From Loktanella sp. (GTDB lineage: Bacteria > Pseudomonadota > Alphaproteobacteria > Rhodobacterales > Rhodobacteraceae), in assembly GCA_017390475.1 (NCBI GenBank), contig JAFPBO010000030.1, forward strand, positions 100,969-164,968: DNA of 64,000 bases, in the 5' to 3' direction. Shown here piece after piece: positions 47,461-56,682 of this stretch (positions are counted from its first letter, which is position 1; each line of letters opens with the position of its first letter). The notes beneath the pieces are model-generated. The model was given only the letters and a program-made list of their open reading frames with translations, was not told the DNA's origin and did not search any database. The position numbers and the translations under genes are program-made.

Positions 47461-48753
47461 ATGCATGATATCCGTTTGATCCGCGACAATCCGGATGCGT
47501 TTGATGCGGCTTTGTCCCGCCGTGGGCTGGCCCCGGTGGCGGCACAGGTGCTTGCGCTGGACGAGGCGCGGCGCAAGCTGATCCTCGCAGCGGAAACGGC
47601 GCAGGCCGAGGCGAACAAAGCGGCGAAAGAAGTCGGCGCCGCCAAGGCGCGCGGCGATGACGCGGAATTTGACCGGCTGCGCGCTCTTGTCGCGGAAAGC
47701 AAGGCGCAGATCGCCGCGATGAATGACGAGGCCAAGGCGCAGGATGCTGCCCTCAATGATCTGCTCGCCACCCTGCCGAACCTGCCTGACGCCAGCATTC
47801 CTGATGGCAAGGATGAGGCAGATAATGTCGAAATCCGTCGCCACGGCAATCCGCGCAATTTCGCCTTCACCCCGGTGGAGCATTACGAGATTGCGGGCAT
47901 CAGGCCGGGCATGGATTTCGAGACGGCGGCGAAACTGTCGGGCAGCCGGTTCGTGCTGCTGTCGGGCGCTGTCGCACGGCTGCACCGGGCGCTGGCGCAA
48001 TTCATGCTGGACCTGCATGTTGATGAACATGGACTGACGGAAACGATCACCCCGGTGCTGGTGCGCGAAGACATGATGTATGGCACCGGGCAGTTGCCGA
48101 AATTCGGCGAGGATTCGTATCAGACCACCAATGGCTGGTGGCTGATCCCCACGGCAGAGGTCACGCTGACCAATATCGTCAACGGCGAAACGGTGGATGA
48201 ATCCACCCTGCCCCGTCGCCATGTCGCCCATACGCTGTGTTTTCGGTCAGAGGCAGGGTCGGCGGGCCGCGATACATCCGGCATGCTGCGCCAGCACCAG
48301 TTCGAAAAGGTCGAGATGGTCAGCGTCACGACGCCTGATGCCTCTGCCGCCGAACATGACCGCATGACCCGCTGCGCCGAAACTGTGCTGGAGCGGTTGG
48401 AATTGCCCTATCGCACAGTCGTGCTTTGCGCCGGTGACATGGGCGCGGGTGCCACCAAGACCCATGATATCGAGGTCTGGTTGCCAGGTCAGAACGCTTA
48501 TCGCGAGATCAGTTCGATTTCCGTCTGCGGCGATTATCAGGCGCGGCGGATGAATGCGCGGTTCCGCCCTGCGGCGGGCGGCAAGCCGGAATTTGTCCAT
48601 ACGCTGAACGGCTCCGGGCTGGCCGTGGGGCGGACCCTGATCGCCGTGGTCGAGAATGGCCAGCAGGAGGATGGGTCGGTCGACTTGCCCGCCGTGCTGC
48701 ACCCCTATCTGGGTGGCAAGACGCGGATTGATGCGGCCGGGCAATTGGTGTGA
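47461..48753 (+). CDS. serS: Seryl-tRNA synthetase
   Basis: A 430-residue class II aminoacyl-tRNA synthetase. The N-terminal coiled-coil arm (about 25-105, rich in E/K/A) grips tRNA-Ser. The catalytic core has motif 2 in [20 protein letters not shown], the serine-specific [13 protein letters not shown]-like loop, and motif 3 near [16 protein letters not shown]. Start [15 protein letters not shown] is the family start. Confidence 0.96.
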   Translation: MHDIRLIRDNPDAFDAALSRRGLAPVAAQVLALDEARRKLILAAETAQAEANKAAKEVGAAKARGDDAEFDRLRALVAESKAQIAAMNDEAKAQDAALNDLLATLPNLPDASIPDGKDEADNVEIRRHGNPRNFAFTPVEHYEIAGIRPGMDFETAAKLSGSRFVLLSGAVARLHRALAQFMLDLHVDEHGLTETITPVLVREDMMYGTGQLPKFGEDSYQTTNGWWLIPTAEVTLTNIVNGETVDESTLPRRHVAHTLCFRSEAGSAGRDTSGMLRQHQFEKVEMVSVTTPDASAAEHDRMTRCAETVLERLELPYRTVVLCAGDMGAGATKTHDIEVWLPGQNAYREISSISVCGDYQARRMNARFRPAAGGKPEFVHTLNGSGLAVGRTLIAVVENGQQEDGSVDLPAVLHPYLGGKTRIDAAGQLV

Positions 48754-48798
48754 AAACATTGACCGCTGGTGGCTGTGTGACGGCAGGAGCCTCCGGCG

Positions 48799-48824
48799 GG
48801 GATATTTATGCTCGGAAGATGTGA
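48799..48824 (+). repeat. Short intergenic repeat, copy A (identical core to 56029-56054)
   Basis: The 26 bases beginning GGGATATTTATGCTCGG and ending GATGTGA are identical to those at 56029-56054. Similarity continues into GTCTGG and TTTTA beyond the identical block. It is preceded by GCCTCCGGC, the box also seen in the element at 6923-6957. It lies between serS and the next gene. Confidence 0.75.
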
Positions 48825-48876
48825 AGGTCTGGGTTTTAGCCCTGTGCAAGAAAACAACCTGTGATAGAGTGACATT

Positions 48877-49587
48877 ATGAAAAACATACGCGCCATCCTG
48901 ACCCTGCTGTTCACCGTGACCTTTGTGGTCTCACCCTATTTCACCAGCCCGTTTTCGGGGTTCCGGGCCGATCAATTGCCGGTCCCGCAAATTGACCCGC
49001 CAATCCAGCCTGCGGGCTACGCTTTCGCGATCTGGGGGCTGATCTATGGCTGGCTGCTGGTCTCTGCTGTTTACGGGATCTGGAAACGTCCGCGCAACAA
49101 TGCGTGGAACCGGGTGCGCACGCCGTTGATCATCTCTCTGGTGCTGGGCACGCCATGGCTGGCGGTGGCGAATACCAGCGCAATCTGGGCAACGATGTTG
49201 ATATTCGCGATGGCCGCAGCAGCGATTGCAGCGCTTTTGGCAGCTCCCAAGGCAGACCGCTACTGGCTGCGCGCGCCGGTCGCTGTCTATGCGGGCTGGC
49301 TGACGGCGGCTGCATTCGTTTCACTGGGCAGCACGGCGGCGGGTTATGGCGTGCTGATGGGCGCGCTTGGCTGGGCCTATGTCGGGATTATCGCAGCCCT
49401 TGGCGTGGCCGCTTTCGTGCAGATCCGCAGCCGCGCGCCGGCCTATGGGCCGACCGTGATCTGGGCGCTGTTTGGCATCATCATGGCCAATGGCATGGGC
49501 CAGCTGAGCGTTAGCCTGCTGGCCGGTGCAGGGATTGCGGTGATGACCATCTTGACCATCACCAGCGCGGGCCGCCCTATTTCTTGA
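48877..49587 (+). CDS. TspO/MBR-related integral membrane protein
   Basis: A 236-residue membrane protein with about seven hydrophobic helices. The segment [17 protein letters not shown] (about 46-62) resembles the FxxxWxxxY segment of TspO/tryptophan-rich sensory-protein relatives that are longer than classical 160-residue TspO. Tryptophans recur in [12 protein letters not shown] and LGWAYVG. The ligand and role are unknown. It overlaps the end of the convergent der gene by 11 bases. Confidence 0.6.
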   Translation: MKNIRAILTLLFTVTFVVSPYFTSPFSGFRADQLPVPQIDPPIQPAGYAFAIWGLIYGWLLVSAVYGIWKRPRNNAWNRVRTPLIISLVLGTPWLAVANTSAIWATMLIFAMAAAAIAALLAAPKADRYWLRAPVAVYAGWLTAAAFVSLGSTAAGYGVLMGALGWAYVGIIAALGVAAFVQIRSRAPAYGPTVIWALFGIIMANGMGQLSVSLLAGAGIAVMTILTITSAGRPIS

Positions 49588-51019
49588 GGTGTTTTGACAG
49601 GCGCGAGGGCTGCGAGGATTTCTTGTCCTTGTAAGGGTTCTTGTCGCCCTGATCGCGCAGATAAAGCCGGATCGGTGTCCCCGGCATATCAAAATCAACC
49701 CGCAACCCATTGACCAGATAGCGTTTATAGCTTTCTGGCATCAGGTCGGGATGGGACGTCATCACCACAAATGCGGGCGGACGGGTCTTGACCTGCGTGG
49801 CGTAACGCATCTTGATCCGCTTGCCGCCGGGTGCGGGCGGCGGGTGCTGTTCCAGCATACCGATCAGCCAGCGGTTAAGTTGCGCAGTCGTCACACGCCG
49901 GTTCCAGACGTCATGCGCGCGCATGATCGCCTGTTGCAGCTTATCCAGCCCCTTGCCGGTCTTGGCCGAAACCGTAACCAAAGGCGCGCCGCGCAATTGC
50001 GGCAGCAGACGTTCGAAACTTTCACGGAGTTCGCGCAATTTATCCTGCTTGTCGTCTTCGGTATCCCATTTGTTCACCGCGATGACCACGGCGCGGCCTT
50101 CGCGTTCCGCCAGATCGGCGATGCGCAGATCCTGCTGTTCAAAGGGGATTTCCACGTCGAGCAGCACGACCACGACTTCGGCGAATTTCACCGCGCGCAA
50201 CCCGTCAGAGACCGACAGCTTTTCCAGCTTTTCCTGAATCCGCGCCTTTTTGCGCATCCCTGCGGTGTCGAAAATCCGCATCGGGACACCGTCCCAGACC
50301 TGTTTGACGGAAATCGCGTCGCGGGTGATCCCGGCTTCTGGCCCGGTCAGCAGGCGTTCTTCGCCGATGATCTTGTTGATCAGGGTGGATTTGCCCGCAT
50401 TGGGGCGGCCCACCACGGCGATCTGCAAGGGTTTCGCGATGGTCGGGACGCGCGGGGCGTCTTCGTCATCTTCACCGACGTCGACATCCGTCTCGGGCGC
50501 GTCCAATGCAGCGCGTTCCTCGAAAGCATCGGAAATCGGGCGCAGGACGTCCATCAATTCGCCCATGCCTTCGCCATGTTCGGCGGAAATGCGGATTGGC
50601 TCGCCCAGACCAAGGGCATAAGCCTCCAGAATCGTGGCGTCAGCGGCGCGGCCTTCGCCCTTGTTCGCGGCGAGGATCACATTGGCATTTTTCTTGCGCA
50701 GGATATCGGCAAAGACCTGATCGGCGGGCAAGACCCCTGCCCGCGCGTCGATCATGAACAGGCAAACATCGGCCATTTCCACAGCGCGTTCGGTCAAGCG
50801 GCGCATCCGGCCTTGCAGGCTGTCATCTGTCGCCTCTTCCAGGCCCGCGCTGTCGATCACCGTGAACCGCAGATCGGCCAGCCGCCCTTCGCCTTCGCGC
50901 AGGTCGCGGGTGACGCCGGGCTGATCATCGACCAAGGCCAGCTTTTTTCCAACCAGACGGTTGAACAAGGTGGATTTGCCCACATTCGGGCGGCCCACGA
51001 TGGCGAGGGTAAAGGTCAT
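49577..51019 (-). CDS. der: Ribosome-assembly GTPase Der (EngA)
   Basis: A 480-residue double-G-domain GTPase required for 50S maturation. G-domain 1 has [16 protein letters not shown] (about 8-23), DSAGLEEA and AANKGEG (an NKxx site with G). G-domain 2 has [16 protein letters not shown] (about 205-220), [10 protein letters not shown] and [12 protein letters not shown]-like C-terminal domain ends with a basic tail ([17 protein letters not shown]). It lies downstream of bamB, giving yfgM-bamB-der order. Confidence 0.96.
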   Translation of the reverse strand: MTFTLAIVGRPNVGKSTLFNRLVGKKLALVDDQPGVTRDLREGEGRLADLRFTVIDSAGLEEATDDSLQGRMRRLTERAVEMADVCLFMIDARAGVLPADQVFADILRKKNANVILAANKGEGRAADATILEAYALGLGEPIRISAEHGEGMGELMDVLRPISDAFEERAALDAPETDVDVGEDDEDAPRVPTIAKPLQIAVVGRPNAGKSTLINKIIGEERLLTGPEAGITRDAISVKQVWDGVPMRIFDTAGMRKKARIQEKLEKLSVSDGLRAVKFAEVVVVLLDVEIPFEQQDLRIADLAEREGRAVVIAVNKWDTEDDKQDKLRELRESFERLLPQLRGAPLVTVSAKTGKGLDKLQQAIMRAHDVWNRRVTTAQLNRWLIGMLEQHPPPAPGGKRIKMRYATQVKTRPPAFVVMTSHPDLMPESYKRYLVNGLRVDFDMPGTPIRLYLRDQGDKNPYKDKKSSQPSRLSKHLKK

Positions 51020-51067
51020 GATAGGGCTCCAGACGGGTCTAAACCCGTCCGCTACACCATTCGCGCG

Positions 51068-52363
51068 TCAACGGAAAGCGTGCAATTGCCCGGTTTTGCT
51101 GATGACATAGAGCGTCTGACCCGCCACTACCGGGGCAGAAGCCGCGCCGCCGGGCAGATCAAGGGTGCCGATCAGCGCGCCGGACGCCGGGTCAAACTGC
51201 CGGATCAATCCGTCCGACGAGGCCACGATCAAACGCCCCCCGGCCAGGATCGGGCCGAAATGCGCCACGACGCTGCGCTGGCGGCGGGTGTTTTCGCCCA
51301 GGAAATCAGGCAGTTCCGTGCGCCAGACCGGTGCGCCGGTGCTGGCATCAAGCCGGACCAATTCGCTCATGTCATTGACCATAAAGACCGAGCCACCAGC
51401 GGGCCACATCGGGCCAACCGCGCCTTCATCAGCGGTCCAGACCCGGCTACCATCGCGCAGATCAAAGGCGACGCTGCGGCCACCGAAGCTGGCAACATAG
51501 ACACGGTTGCCGTCAATCACCGGCCCGCCTGCAATGTCGCTGATGACGCTGGCTGCGCGCCCGACCCGGTCGCCCGAGACGACGTTGGTCCAGCGGGGCA
51601 AACCACCCTGCGGGTTGGTTGCCAGAATTTCACCCGAGGGAAACGGGATTACGACATTTTCACCACTGACCGCGGCAGAGGCGCTTCCGCCGAAAGTCGT
51701 GACCGAAGGTGTACCGCTTTGCTGCCAGCGGGTCAGGCCGGTTGCCGCATCCAGCGCCCAAGCGGTGCTGTCGCGGGCGATCACATACAAAACATCACCG
51801 TTGAAAGTCGGGGCGGCATTGACCGGAGCATTCAGGTTCTTGTTCCAGATCACTTCGCCAGTGGCGGCGTTCAGCGCGGTGACCTCGCCGAACCCGGTCG
51901 TGACATAGACCCGGCCGCCGCCAAATGACACCGCCCCACCAGAGGCGGCGCGCGGGTTGAACCGCTCTGGCGTCAGATTACGGGACCATAACGCTTGCCC
52001 ATTGGTCGCTGTCGCTGTCACTGTGGCGCGGGCATCGACGGTATAGATTACACCGCCCGCGACAACCGGTTCGCCGGTGATCCGGGCGCGACGGCTGTCA
52101 CCCTCGCCGATATTCGCAACGAACAACGGTTGCAGCGCGGTGCCGAGTGCAGGATGTGCAATCAGATGCGCCGGGCCGCCGTTGCGATGGGTCCAGTCGG
52201 CGTTCACCTGCGCCTGTTGCAGGCCGATCGGGCGCACCTCATTCGAGGTAACCGGGGTGGGGCGCAGATCGAATCTGTCACCCGGCAGAATGACCTGTTC
52301 TTCGCCGCAGGCCGCCAGAACCGACAGAACCACTGCGGCACCGATGAATGATCTCAGTTTCAT
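51068..52363 (-). CDS. bamB: Outer-membrane assembly lipoprotein BamB-like (PQQ-like beta-propeller)
   Basis: A 431-residue lipoprotein. The signal ends in the lipobox LSVLAAC (Cys 19), and the rest is an eight-bladed PQQ-like propeller with repeated blocks such as VNAAPTFNGDVLYVIARD, AWALDAATGLTRW, RVYVASFGGRSVAFDL and GGRLIVASSDGLIRQFD. BamB is a scaffold of the beta-barrel assembly machine on the periplasmic side of the outer membrane. The start at the ATG of MKLRSFIGAAV gives a clean lipoprotein signal. Flanking yfgM and der support the assignment. Confidence 0.9.
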   Translation of the reverse strand: MKLRSFIGAAVVLSVLAACGEEQVILPGDRFDLRPTPVTSNEVRPIGLQQAQVNADWTHRNGGPAHLIAHPALGTALQPLFVANIGEGDSRRARITGEPVVAGGVIYTVDARATVTATATNGQALWSRNLTPERFNPRAASGGAVSFGGGRVYVTTGFGEVTALNAATGEVIWNKNLNAPVNAAPTFNGDVLYVIARDSTAWALDAATGLTRWQQSGTPSVTTFGGSASAAVSGENVVIPFPSGEILATNPQGGLPRWTNVVSGDRVGRAASVISDIAGGPVIDGNRVYVASFGGRSVAFDLRDGSRVWTADEGAVGPMWPAGGSVFMVNDMSELVRLDASTGAPVWRTELPDFLGENTRRQRSVVAHFGPILAGGRLIVASSDGLIRQFDPASGALIGTLDLPGGAASAPVVAGQTLYVISKTGQLHAFR

Positions 52364-52379
52364 GGTCGGTCCTATCCGG

Positions 52380-53039
52380 TTATTGCGTTTGCGTCGCGGT
52401 GGCAGGCTCTTCACCCAAAGCGATCATCAGCGTTTGTGCACGTTCGCGCAAGCCGCGTGTGACGGCGGCATCTTCTTCGATCTGGCGCAGCACGACAATG
52501 GCGCCGGCGGTATCGCCGCTTTCCAGCGTCAGATAGGCAATCTGTTCCAGTGCCAACAGGCGGAACGGTTGGCCGGGTTGGGCCAACGCCTCTAGCGCGG
52601 TCAGTCGCGTGGGCAGATCACCGACCGGTAGCATGGCCGCTTTGATAGCCGCCAGATCGCGGTAGATCGGGGACAGATCAGACCGGCTGGCCAGATCACG
52701 CAGCGTGGCGGCAGCAGCTGCGTAATCTTCCGCCTCTTCCTGCGTGGCTGCGGTCAGCATCGCCGTGATCACCGCCGAATTTCCACTGGCCGACACATCA
52801 GAGATCGCCATCGCGCGGGCTGCGGGGTCGTTTTCGGCCAAAGCGGCAAGCAATGCATCACCCGCAGCCTCTGCTGCGGCACGGTCCTGCGCGCTGCGGT
52901 ATTCGTTCCAGGCGGTGCCGCCGACGATCCCCAGCACGATGACAACCGCGATCCAGCCATAGCGGCGCAAATAGCCAAACAGCTTTTCACGGCGCATTTC
53001 GTCGGTGACTTCATTGATAAAGCTGTCTGAATCGCTCAC
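52380..53039 (-). CDS. YfgM-like tetratricopeptide membrane protein
   Basis: A 219-residue protein with one N-terminal membrane helix (about 23-43, YGWIAVVIVLGIVGGTAW) and periplasmic TPR-like repeats rich in alanine and leucine. The N-terminal SDSDSFINEVTDEMRREKL block is typical of alphaproteobacterial relatives. In E. coli, YfgM joins SecYEG and the chaperone PpiD. The GTG at 53037-53039 is chosen because a GGGGGTCCGG ribosome region precedes it; the ATG four codons earlier is the alternative. It lies directly upstream of bamB. Confidence 0.78.
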   Translation of the reverse strand: MSDSDSFINEVTDEMRREKLFGYLRRYGWIAVVIVLGIVGGTAWNEYRSAQDRAAAEAAGDALLAALAENDPAARAMAISDVSASGNSAVITAMLTAATQEEAEDYAAAAATLRDLASRSDLSPIYRDLAAIKAAMLPVGDLPTRLTALEALAQPGQPFRLLALEQIAYLTLESGDTAGAIVVLRQIEEDAAVTRGLRERAQTLMIALGEEPATATQTQ

Positions 53040-53336
53040 CCGGACCCCCATTTTGTGCCCAAGCGGCACCCTGTTTGCGGCGTTCATATCGTGAAGCGCG
53101 CCCATGGGACAAGAGCCGAGCGCAGATTGCGACCGGGCATGGGTAAATTCATGCTTGTCCAGCGGCCCTGTCCTGACATGATTGTGTCGCACCGTGATCG
53201 GATATCGACCGCAGATTGACTGCGCCGCGCTTAAGGCGGGATCGAATCACCGCTGTCGGCTTTTTGATCGGATCGGGCTGGGCTATCCGCCGTAGCATGT
53301 TAACTATTGCCCAGACAGTCGCGAAAGGATCTGCCT

Positions 53337-54641
53337 ATGACCCATCCGGACCGGCGGCTGACCGCGGCAGAAACCAAGGGTTTGCGCACCGCCAAAGAAC
53401 TTGAGGCGCATGTCGCCTGGCTGGATACATTCACCCCGGCGGCCTTGGGCATTCTGGCGATTGCATCGGGCATCTATACCTATCTGGGCGTGTCATCATT
53501 GCTGGAAGACACCGGCGCGATGAGCTTTTTTGCCGCTGTCGCCTATTCGGTCGCGGTCTCGGTCGGTATTTTCGTGTTCTGGAGCTTCATGCTGCGGCTT
53601 TTACCCGCGATGCGCAGTGCGGCGGGATATACCGGGCTGACGGTGATGATGATCGTTGGATCGATGGCGATCATCGCGATGTCAAGCTGGCTGAACGCGG
53701 CGGCCCTTGCCGGGTCAGCGGCAGTCGAACAGCATCTGGACACCACGGTGCGCGATTATCAGTCATCGCTGGAACAGGCGCACAACATCGCCCTGTCGGC
53801 GCAATCCCTACGGCAGGAAGTGCGCCGCGCCCGCGAAGCGTTCGAGGCTTTGGCCGAGCAGGAACGGTCCGGTGAATTGTCCGGCACTGCCGGCGAAGGC
53901 GCGGTCTATCGTGTCTTGCGGCAGAAAACAGAAGAATTACTAAGCCTTGAAAACCAAATCGGCGAACAGCAACCCCTGATTGAAGCCGCCTATGAACAGG
54001 GAAATGCGACATTGGGCCGGATGCGCAGCCTGACTGTGGCCCCCGGCCCGGTCGAACAAAGGTCAGTCACATTTTCCGAAGAAAGCGTACGGCTGGCGGG
54101 GGTGATTTCCAACCTCAACCAATATTCGGTGGCCCTGCTGGTCGCACGGGCGGCAGCGGATCTGCCCGCCTCGGTCGTGCTGCCGGAACTTGACGGGCGC
54201 ACGGCGACGATCAGGGATGCGCAATCCTCGACCATCGGGTCGGTGCTGGATGCACTGGATCAGCGCAGTCAGTCGCTGGGCCGCGCCGCTGCCGAAGTGC
54301 TTGCGTTGGAGCCACCACAGGAAACCGCCTATAACCCCATTTCCAGCGCCGATGCGGTGATCCGCTATGCTGGGAATTTTGGGCCAAGCTGGGCCGGGGC
54401 GATTGCGATTGACCTTTTGCCGGGCGTGCTGGTCTTCATCCTTGCGATCACACAATCGGCCATCCGCAACGGGCGCGACGGGCTAAGCATCGAAGACACG
54501 CTGACACTGGCCGACCTCAAGGCCGCGATCAGCGCGATGAAGGATGTCGAGGCAACCATGGGCGATGCCGATGCGGAAATACTGCGCCGGCTGCGCGATG
54601 ATGAAAGGCCTGATCCGCCCCGCGATTCAGGACCGACATGA
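53337..54641 (+). CDS. Uncharacterised four-helix membrane protein with periplasmic coiled coil
   Basis: A 434-residue protein with no family I recognise. Three helices near the N-terminus (about 33-53, 63-86, 99-118) are followed by a soluble region of about 230 residues rich in Glu, Ala and Gln with coiled-coil character (about 130-230). A fourth helix (about 352-374) precedes a short cytoplasmic tail with a second helix pair. With the N-terminus inside, the loop faces the periplasm. The AAAGGA ribosome site fixes the start MTHPDRRL. It overlaps the ClpP-like gene by ATGA, so the two products are made together. Confidence 0.8.
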   Translation: MTHPDRRLTAAETKGLRTAKELEAHVAWLDTFTPAALGILAIASGIYTYLGVSSLLEDTGAMSFFAAVAYSVAVSVGIFVFWSFMLRLLPAMRSAAGYTGLTVMMIVGSMAIIAMSSWLNAAALAGSAAVEQHLDTTVRDYQSSLEQAHNIALSAQSLRQEVRRAREAFEALAEQERSGELSGTAGEGAVYRVLRQKTEELLSLENQIGEQQPLIEAAYEQGNATLGRMRSLTVAPGPVEQRSVTFSEESVRLAGVISNLNQYSVALLVARAAADLPASVVLPELDGRTATIRDAQSSTIGSVLDALDQRSQSLGRAAAEVLALEPPQETAYNPISSADAVIRYAGNFGPSWAGAIAIDLLPGVLVFILAITQSAIRNGRDGLSIEDTLTLADLKAAISAMKDVEATMGDADAEILRRLRDDERPDPPRDSGPT

Positions 54642-55432
54642 CCCAGCCACTGACCGACAAGCCCCGCGGGATGAACGTGGGTCGGGGTCTGCGAATGATC
54701 TTTGTCGCGCAGATCGTGATCGCGGGCTTGCTGATCGGCATCGATCTGTCATCGCGCTGGCAGCTTGACGTGACCCGTTCAGACCCTGCGCCAACCGGCC
54801 CGGTTGCCCCCGGTGATCAGGTGCGCCGCTATGATCCGTCGCGTCCAACACCGCAATTTTCCAACCCAGGCGCAAGGCCTAACATCACGATGCCCGCCAA
54901 CCTGCCGCCGCAGTTGGACTTTACGCTGGAGGATGATCCCGACTTTGGCCGGATTCTGATGATGAATGGTGCGATTGATCAGGGCGATGCCGACAGGCTG
55001 GCGACCTATCTCGACACGCTGGACACGATTCCCGCAACGATCAGCGTCAACAGCCCCGGCGGCAATGTGGATGAAGCCCTGATCATCGGTCGGTTGATCC
55101 GCGAAAAAGCGCTGAACACGCTGATCCTGCCCGGCATGGCCTGCCTGTCCGCCTGCCCCTACCTGCTGGCTGGCGGTATCGAACGGCAGGTTTCGCAGAC
55201 AGGGGCGGTGGGGCTGCATCAGCATTATTATGAGACGCCGGGCTATATGCCCGCTTATTTTGCGGTCGAGGATATCCAGCGCAGTCAGGGCGCTGTGATG
55301 CGCTATCTGATCGAGATGGGGATCGACGCGGGCGTCATGGTACATGGGCTGACCACCCCGCCGAATGAAATCTACGTGTTGGTGGACAGCGAATTGCTGG
55401 ACAGCCGATTGGCCACCGAAGTGACAGAATAG
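54638..55432 (+). CDS. Membrane-anchored ClpP/crotonase-fold protease-like protein
   Basis: A 264-residue protein with one N-terminal signal-anchor (about 19-39) and a periplasmic ClpP-like domain (about 95-250). Candidate active-site elements are the oxyanion stretch VNSPGGNVDEA (S139-P-G-G), the nucleophile Ser171 in GMACLSACPYLLAGG, and His194 in VGLHQHYYE. Two cysteines (C169, C173) flank the serine. This is the COG3904-type predicted periplasmic ClpP-like family, which has no established substrate. It overlaps the coiled-coil gene and is followed after 37 bases by a small gene. Confidence 0.8.
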   Translation: MTQPLTDKPRGMNVGRGLRMIFVAQIVIAGLLIGIDLSSRWQLDVTRSDPAPTGPVAPGDQVRRYDPSRPTPQFSNPGARPNITMPANLPPQLDFTLEDDPDFGRILMMNGAIDQGDADRLATYLDTLDTIPATISVNSPGGNVDEALIIGRLIREKALNTLILPGMACLSACPYLLAGGIERQVSQTGAVGLHQHYYETPGYMPAYFAVEDIQRSQGAVMRYLIEMGIDAGVMVHGLTTPPNEIYVLVDSELLDSRLATEVTE

Positions 55433-55469
55433 CGGTGCAGTTCCGTGCCTATCCTGTTAGATCTGGCCC

Positions 55470-55856
55470 ATGCTCAGATTTTTCAACATGTTTGGCCGCT
55501 CTTCCGCATTGATTGCCCTTGATGAGGCGTTGCGCGCCACCGGCTTGCATCCGCTGTTGATCCCGGAACCGGTCAAGCTGACAATCCTGCAATTGCACCG
55601 GAAATATGGCACGGCACCGGATCCCGAGGCGGGTCTGGCGGCAGCGGCACAGCTGCTGGCCTATTGTGTGCTGGAACCCGCGCAATTCGTGATGGTCAAT
55701 GGTGACACCGCCGCAGAGGAAACAGAGGCACGGGTCGCGGCAGCCATGACGACCGGCGGTTCGCTGGATGCAAAGCTGATCCTGCTGGCATTTCATTCCG
55801 GCGTGATCTCGGAGGCGATGGCGGATCGGTTCGATATGGAGCAGGATGGTGGGTGA
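55470..55856 (+). CDS. Conserved hypothetical small protein
   Basis: A 128-residue soluble, mostly helical and acidic protein (MLRFFNMFGRSSALIALDEA at the start). No domain is recognised. It follows the ClpP-like gene on the same strand and may be the third member of that operon. Its last ten bases lie inside the oppositely oriented tRNA-Val gene, the TGA stop being formed by the tRNA acceptor sequence. Confidence 0.65.
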   Translation: MLRFFNMFGRSSALIALDEALRATGLHPLLIPEPVKLTILQLHRKYGTAPDPEAGLAAAAQLLAYCVLEPAQFVMVNGDTAAEETEARVAAAMTTGGSLDAKLILLAFHSGVISEAMADRFDMEQDGG

Positions 55857-55922
55857 TGAGAGGCTCGAACTCCCGACATCTTCCGTGTAAAGGAAGCGCT
55901 CTACCAACTGAGCTAATCACCC
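55847..55922 (-). tRNA. tRNA-Val(TAC)
   Basis: A 76-nt cloverleaf. Acceptor GGGTGAT pairs with ATCACCC-type 3' strand, discriminator A and CCA encoded. D-arm GCTCAGTTGGTAGAGC. The anticodon stem CTTCC/GGAAG carries loop TTTACAC with anticodon TAC. T-loop TTCGAGC. The 3' end overlaps the end of the upstream hypothetical gene. Confidence 0.95.
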
Positions 55923-56028
55923 GTGCGCGTGGCTTTAGGCTATTGTGCCGCCCGGTGCAAGAGGCAGCGTCACCGGGAACCAGCCCCTGTCCTTTGTCAA
56001 GAAACCGGGGGCCAGCCCCCGGACCCCC

Positions 56029-56054
56029 GGGATATTTATGCTCGGAAGATGTGA
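56029..56054 (+). repeat. Short intergenic repeat, copy B
   Basis: The 26-base core is identical to 48799-48824. Here it is preceded by a GGGGGCCAGCCCCCGG palindrome instead of the CCTCCGGCGGG box. It lies just before the 3' end of the convergent phosphatase gene. Confidence 0.75.
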
Positions 56055-56063
56055 CGTCTGGCT

Positions 56064-56648
56064 TTATTCCAGCAGGACCTGCTGGCCGTCTTTGAGGTGG
56101 TAGACACAGCCCTGCCCACCATGCGACGTGACTTCGGCAGTCGCAGCCTCGCCCACGACGATACGGCGCAGCACCCGGCTGGTGATGCTGTGGGTGACTA
56201 GAACGGCGGGGCCGGTCAGATCATCCAGAAAAGCGCGGGCGCGGATTTCGAGCCGCGCGAAACCTTCGCCATTCGGGGCCATATCATATTGCTGCGTATA
56301 AGGGTCAGGACCATCGGGCAAAGGCAGCGTATCGCGCAACAGGCCCGACCAATCACCGACCCTGATTTCGCGCAGGCGGTCATCGGTGTGGATATCCTGC
56401 GCGATCCTGGCAAGGGCAATGGCTGCGGTCTGGATCGCCCTTGCCTGCGGGCTGGACCAGAACCGGAACCCGGTCAGGTCACAGGTGGAAAGGATTGCGG
56501 CCTGCCTTGCGGCATCCGCCTCGCCCTTGGGCGTCAGGGGCGAGTTCAGCGCGCCCTGCATCCGATGTTCGGCGTTCCATTCGGTTTCGCCGTGGCGCAG
56601 GATGTAAAGCTCTGGAAACGGCATCGGGGCTCCGGTGTCTTGTGACAT
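56064..56648 (-). CDS. Histidine phosphatase (phosphoglycerate mutase-like)
   Basis: A 194-residue histidine-phosphatase superfamily protein. The phospho-histidine motif is LYILRHGETEWNAEHRMQG (RHG), with a second histidine in VLVTHSITSRVLRR and the acid in LREIRVGDWSGL. Substrates of these small members vary (phosphosugars, phosphoglycerate, adenosylcobalamin-type phosphates). The start is chosen at MSQDTGAPMPF; the MPF residue eight later is possible. It lies 34 bases downstream of the second cytochrome gene and could be read through from the amine dehydrogenase operon, but is not a known part of such clusters. Confidence 0.85.
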   Translation of the reverse strand: MSQDTGAPMPFPELYILRHGETEWNAEHRMQGALNSPLTPKGEADAARQAAILSTCDLTGFRFWSSPQARAIQTAAIALARIAQDIHTDDRLREIRVGDWSGLLRDTLPLPDGPDPYTQQYDMAPNGEGFARLEIRARAFLDDLTGPAVLVTHSITSRVLRRIVVGEAATAEVTSHGGQGCVYHLKDGQQVLLE

Positions 56649-56682
56649 GCCCCGCCCCGATAGCCGATGCCAGACATGTGGT

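Noticed and set aside
49751-51928. A 725-codon open frame on the plus strand opposite der and bamB
   Set aside because: It runs antisense to two clear genes with intact motifs, has a composition typical of shadow frames in GC-rich DNA and shows no family blocks. The same applies to the long antisense frames at 2268-3425, 7355-8776 and 16657-18123.
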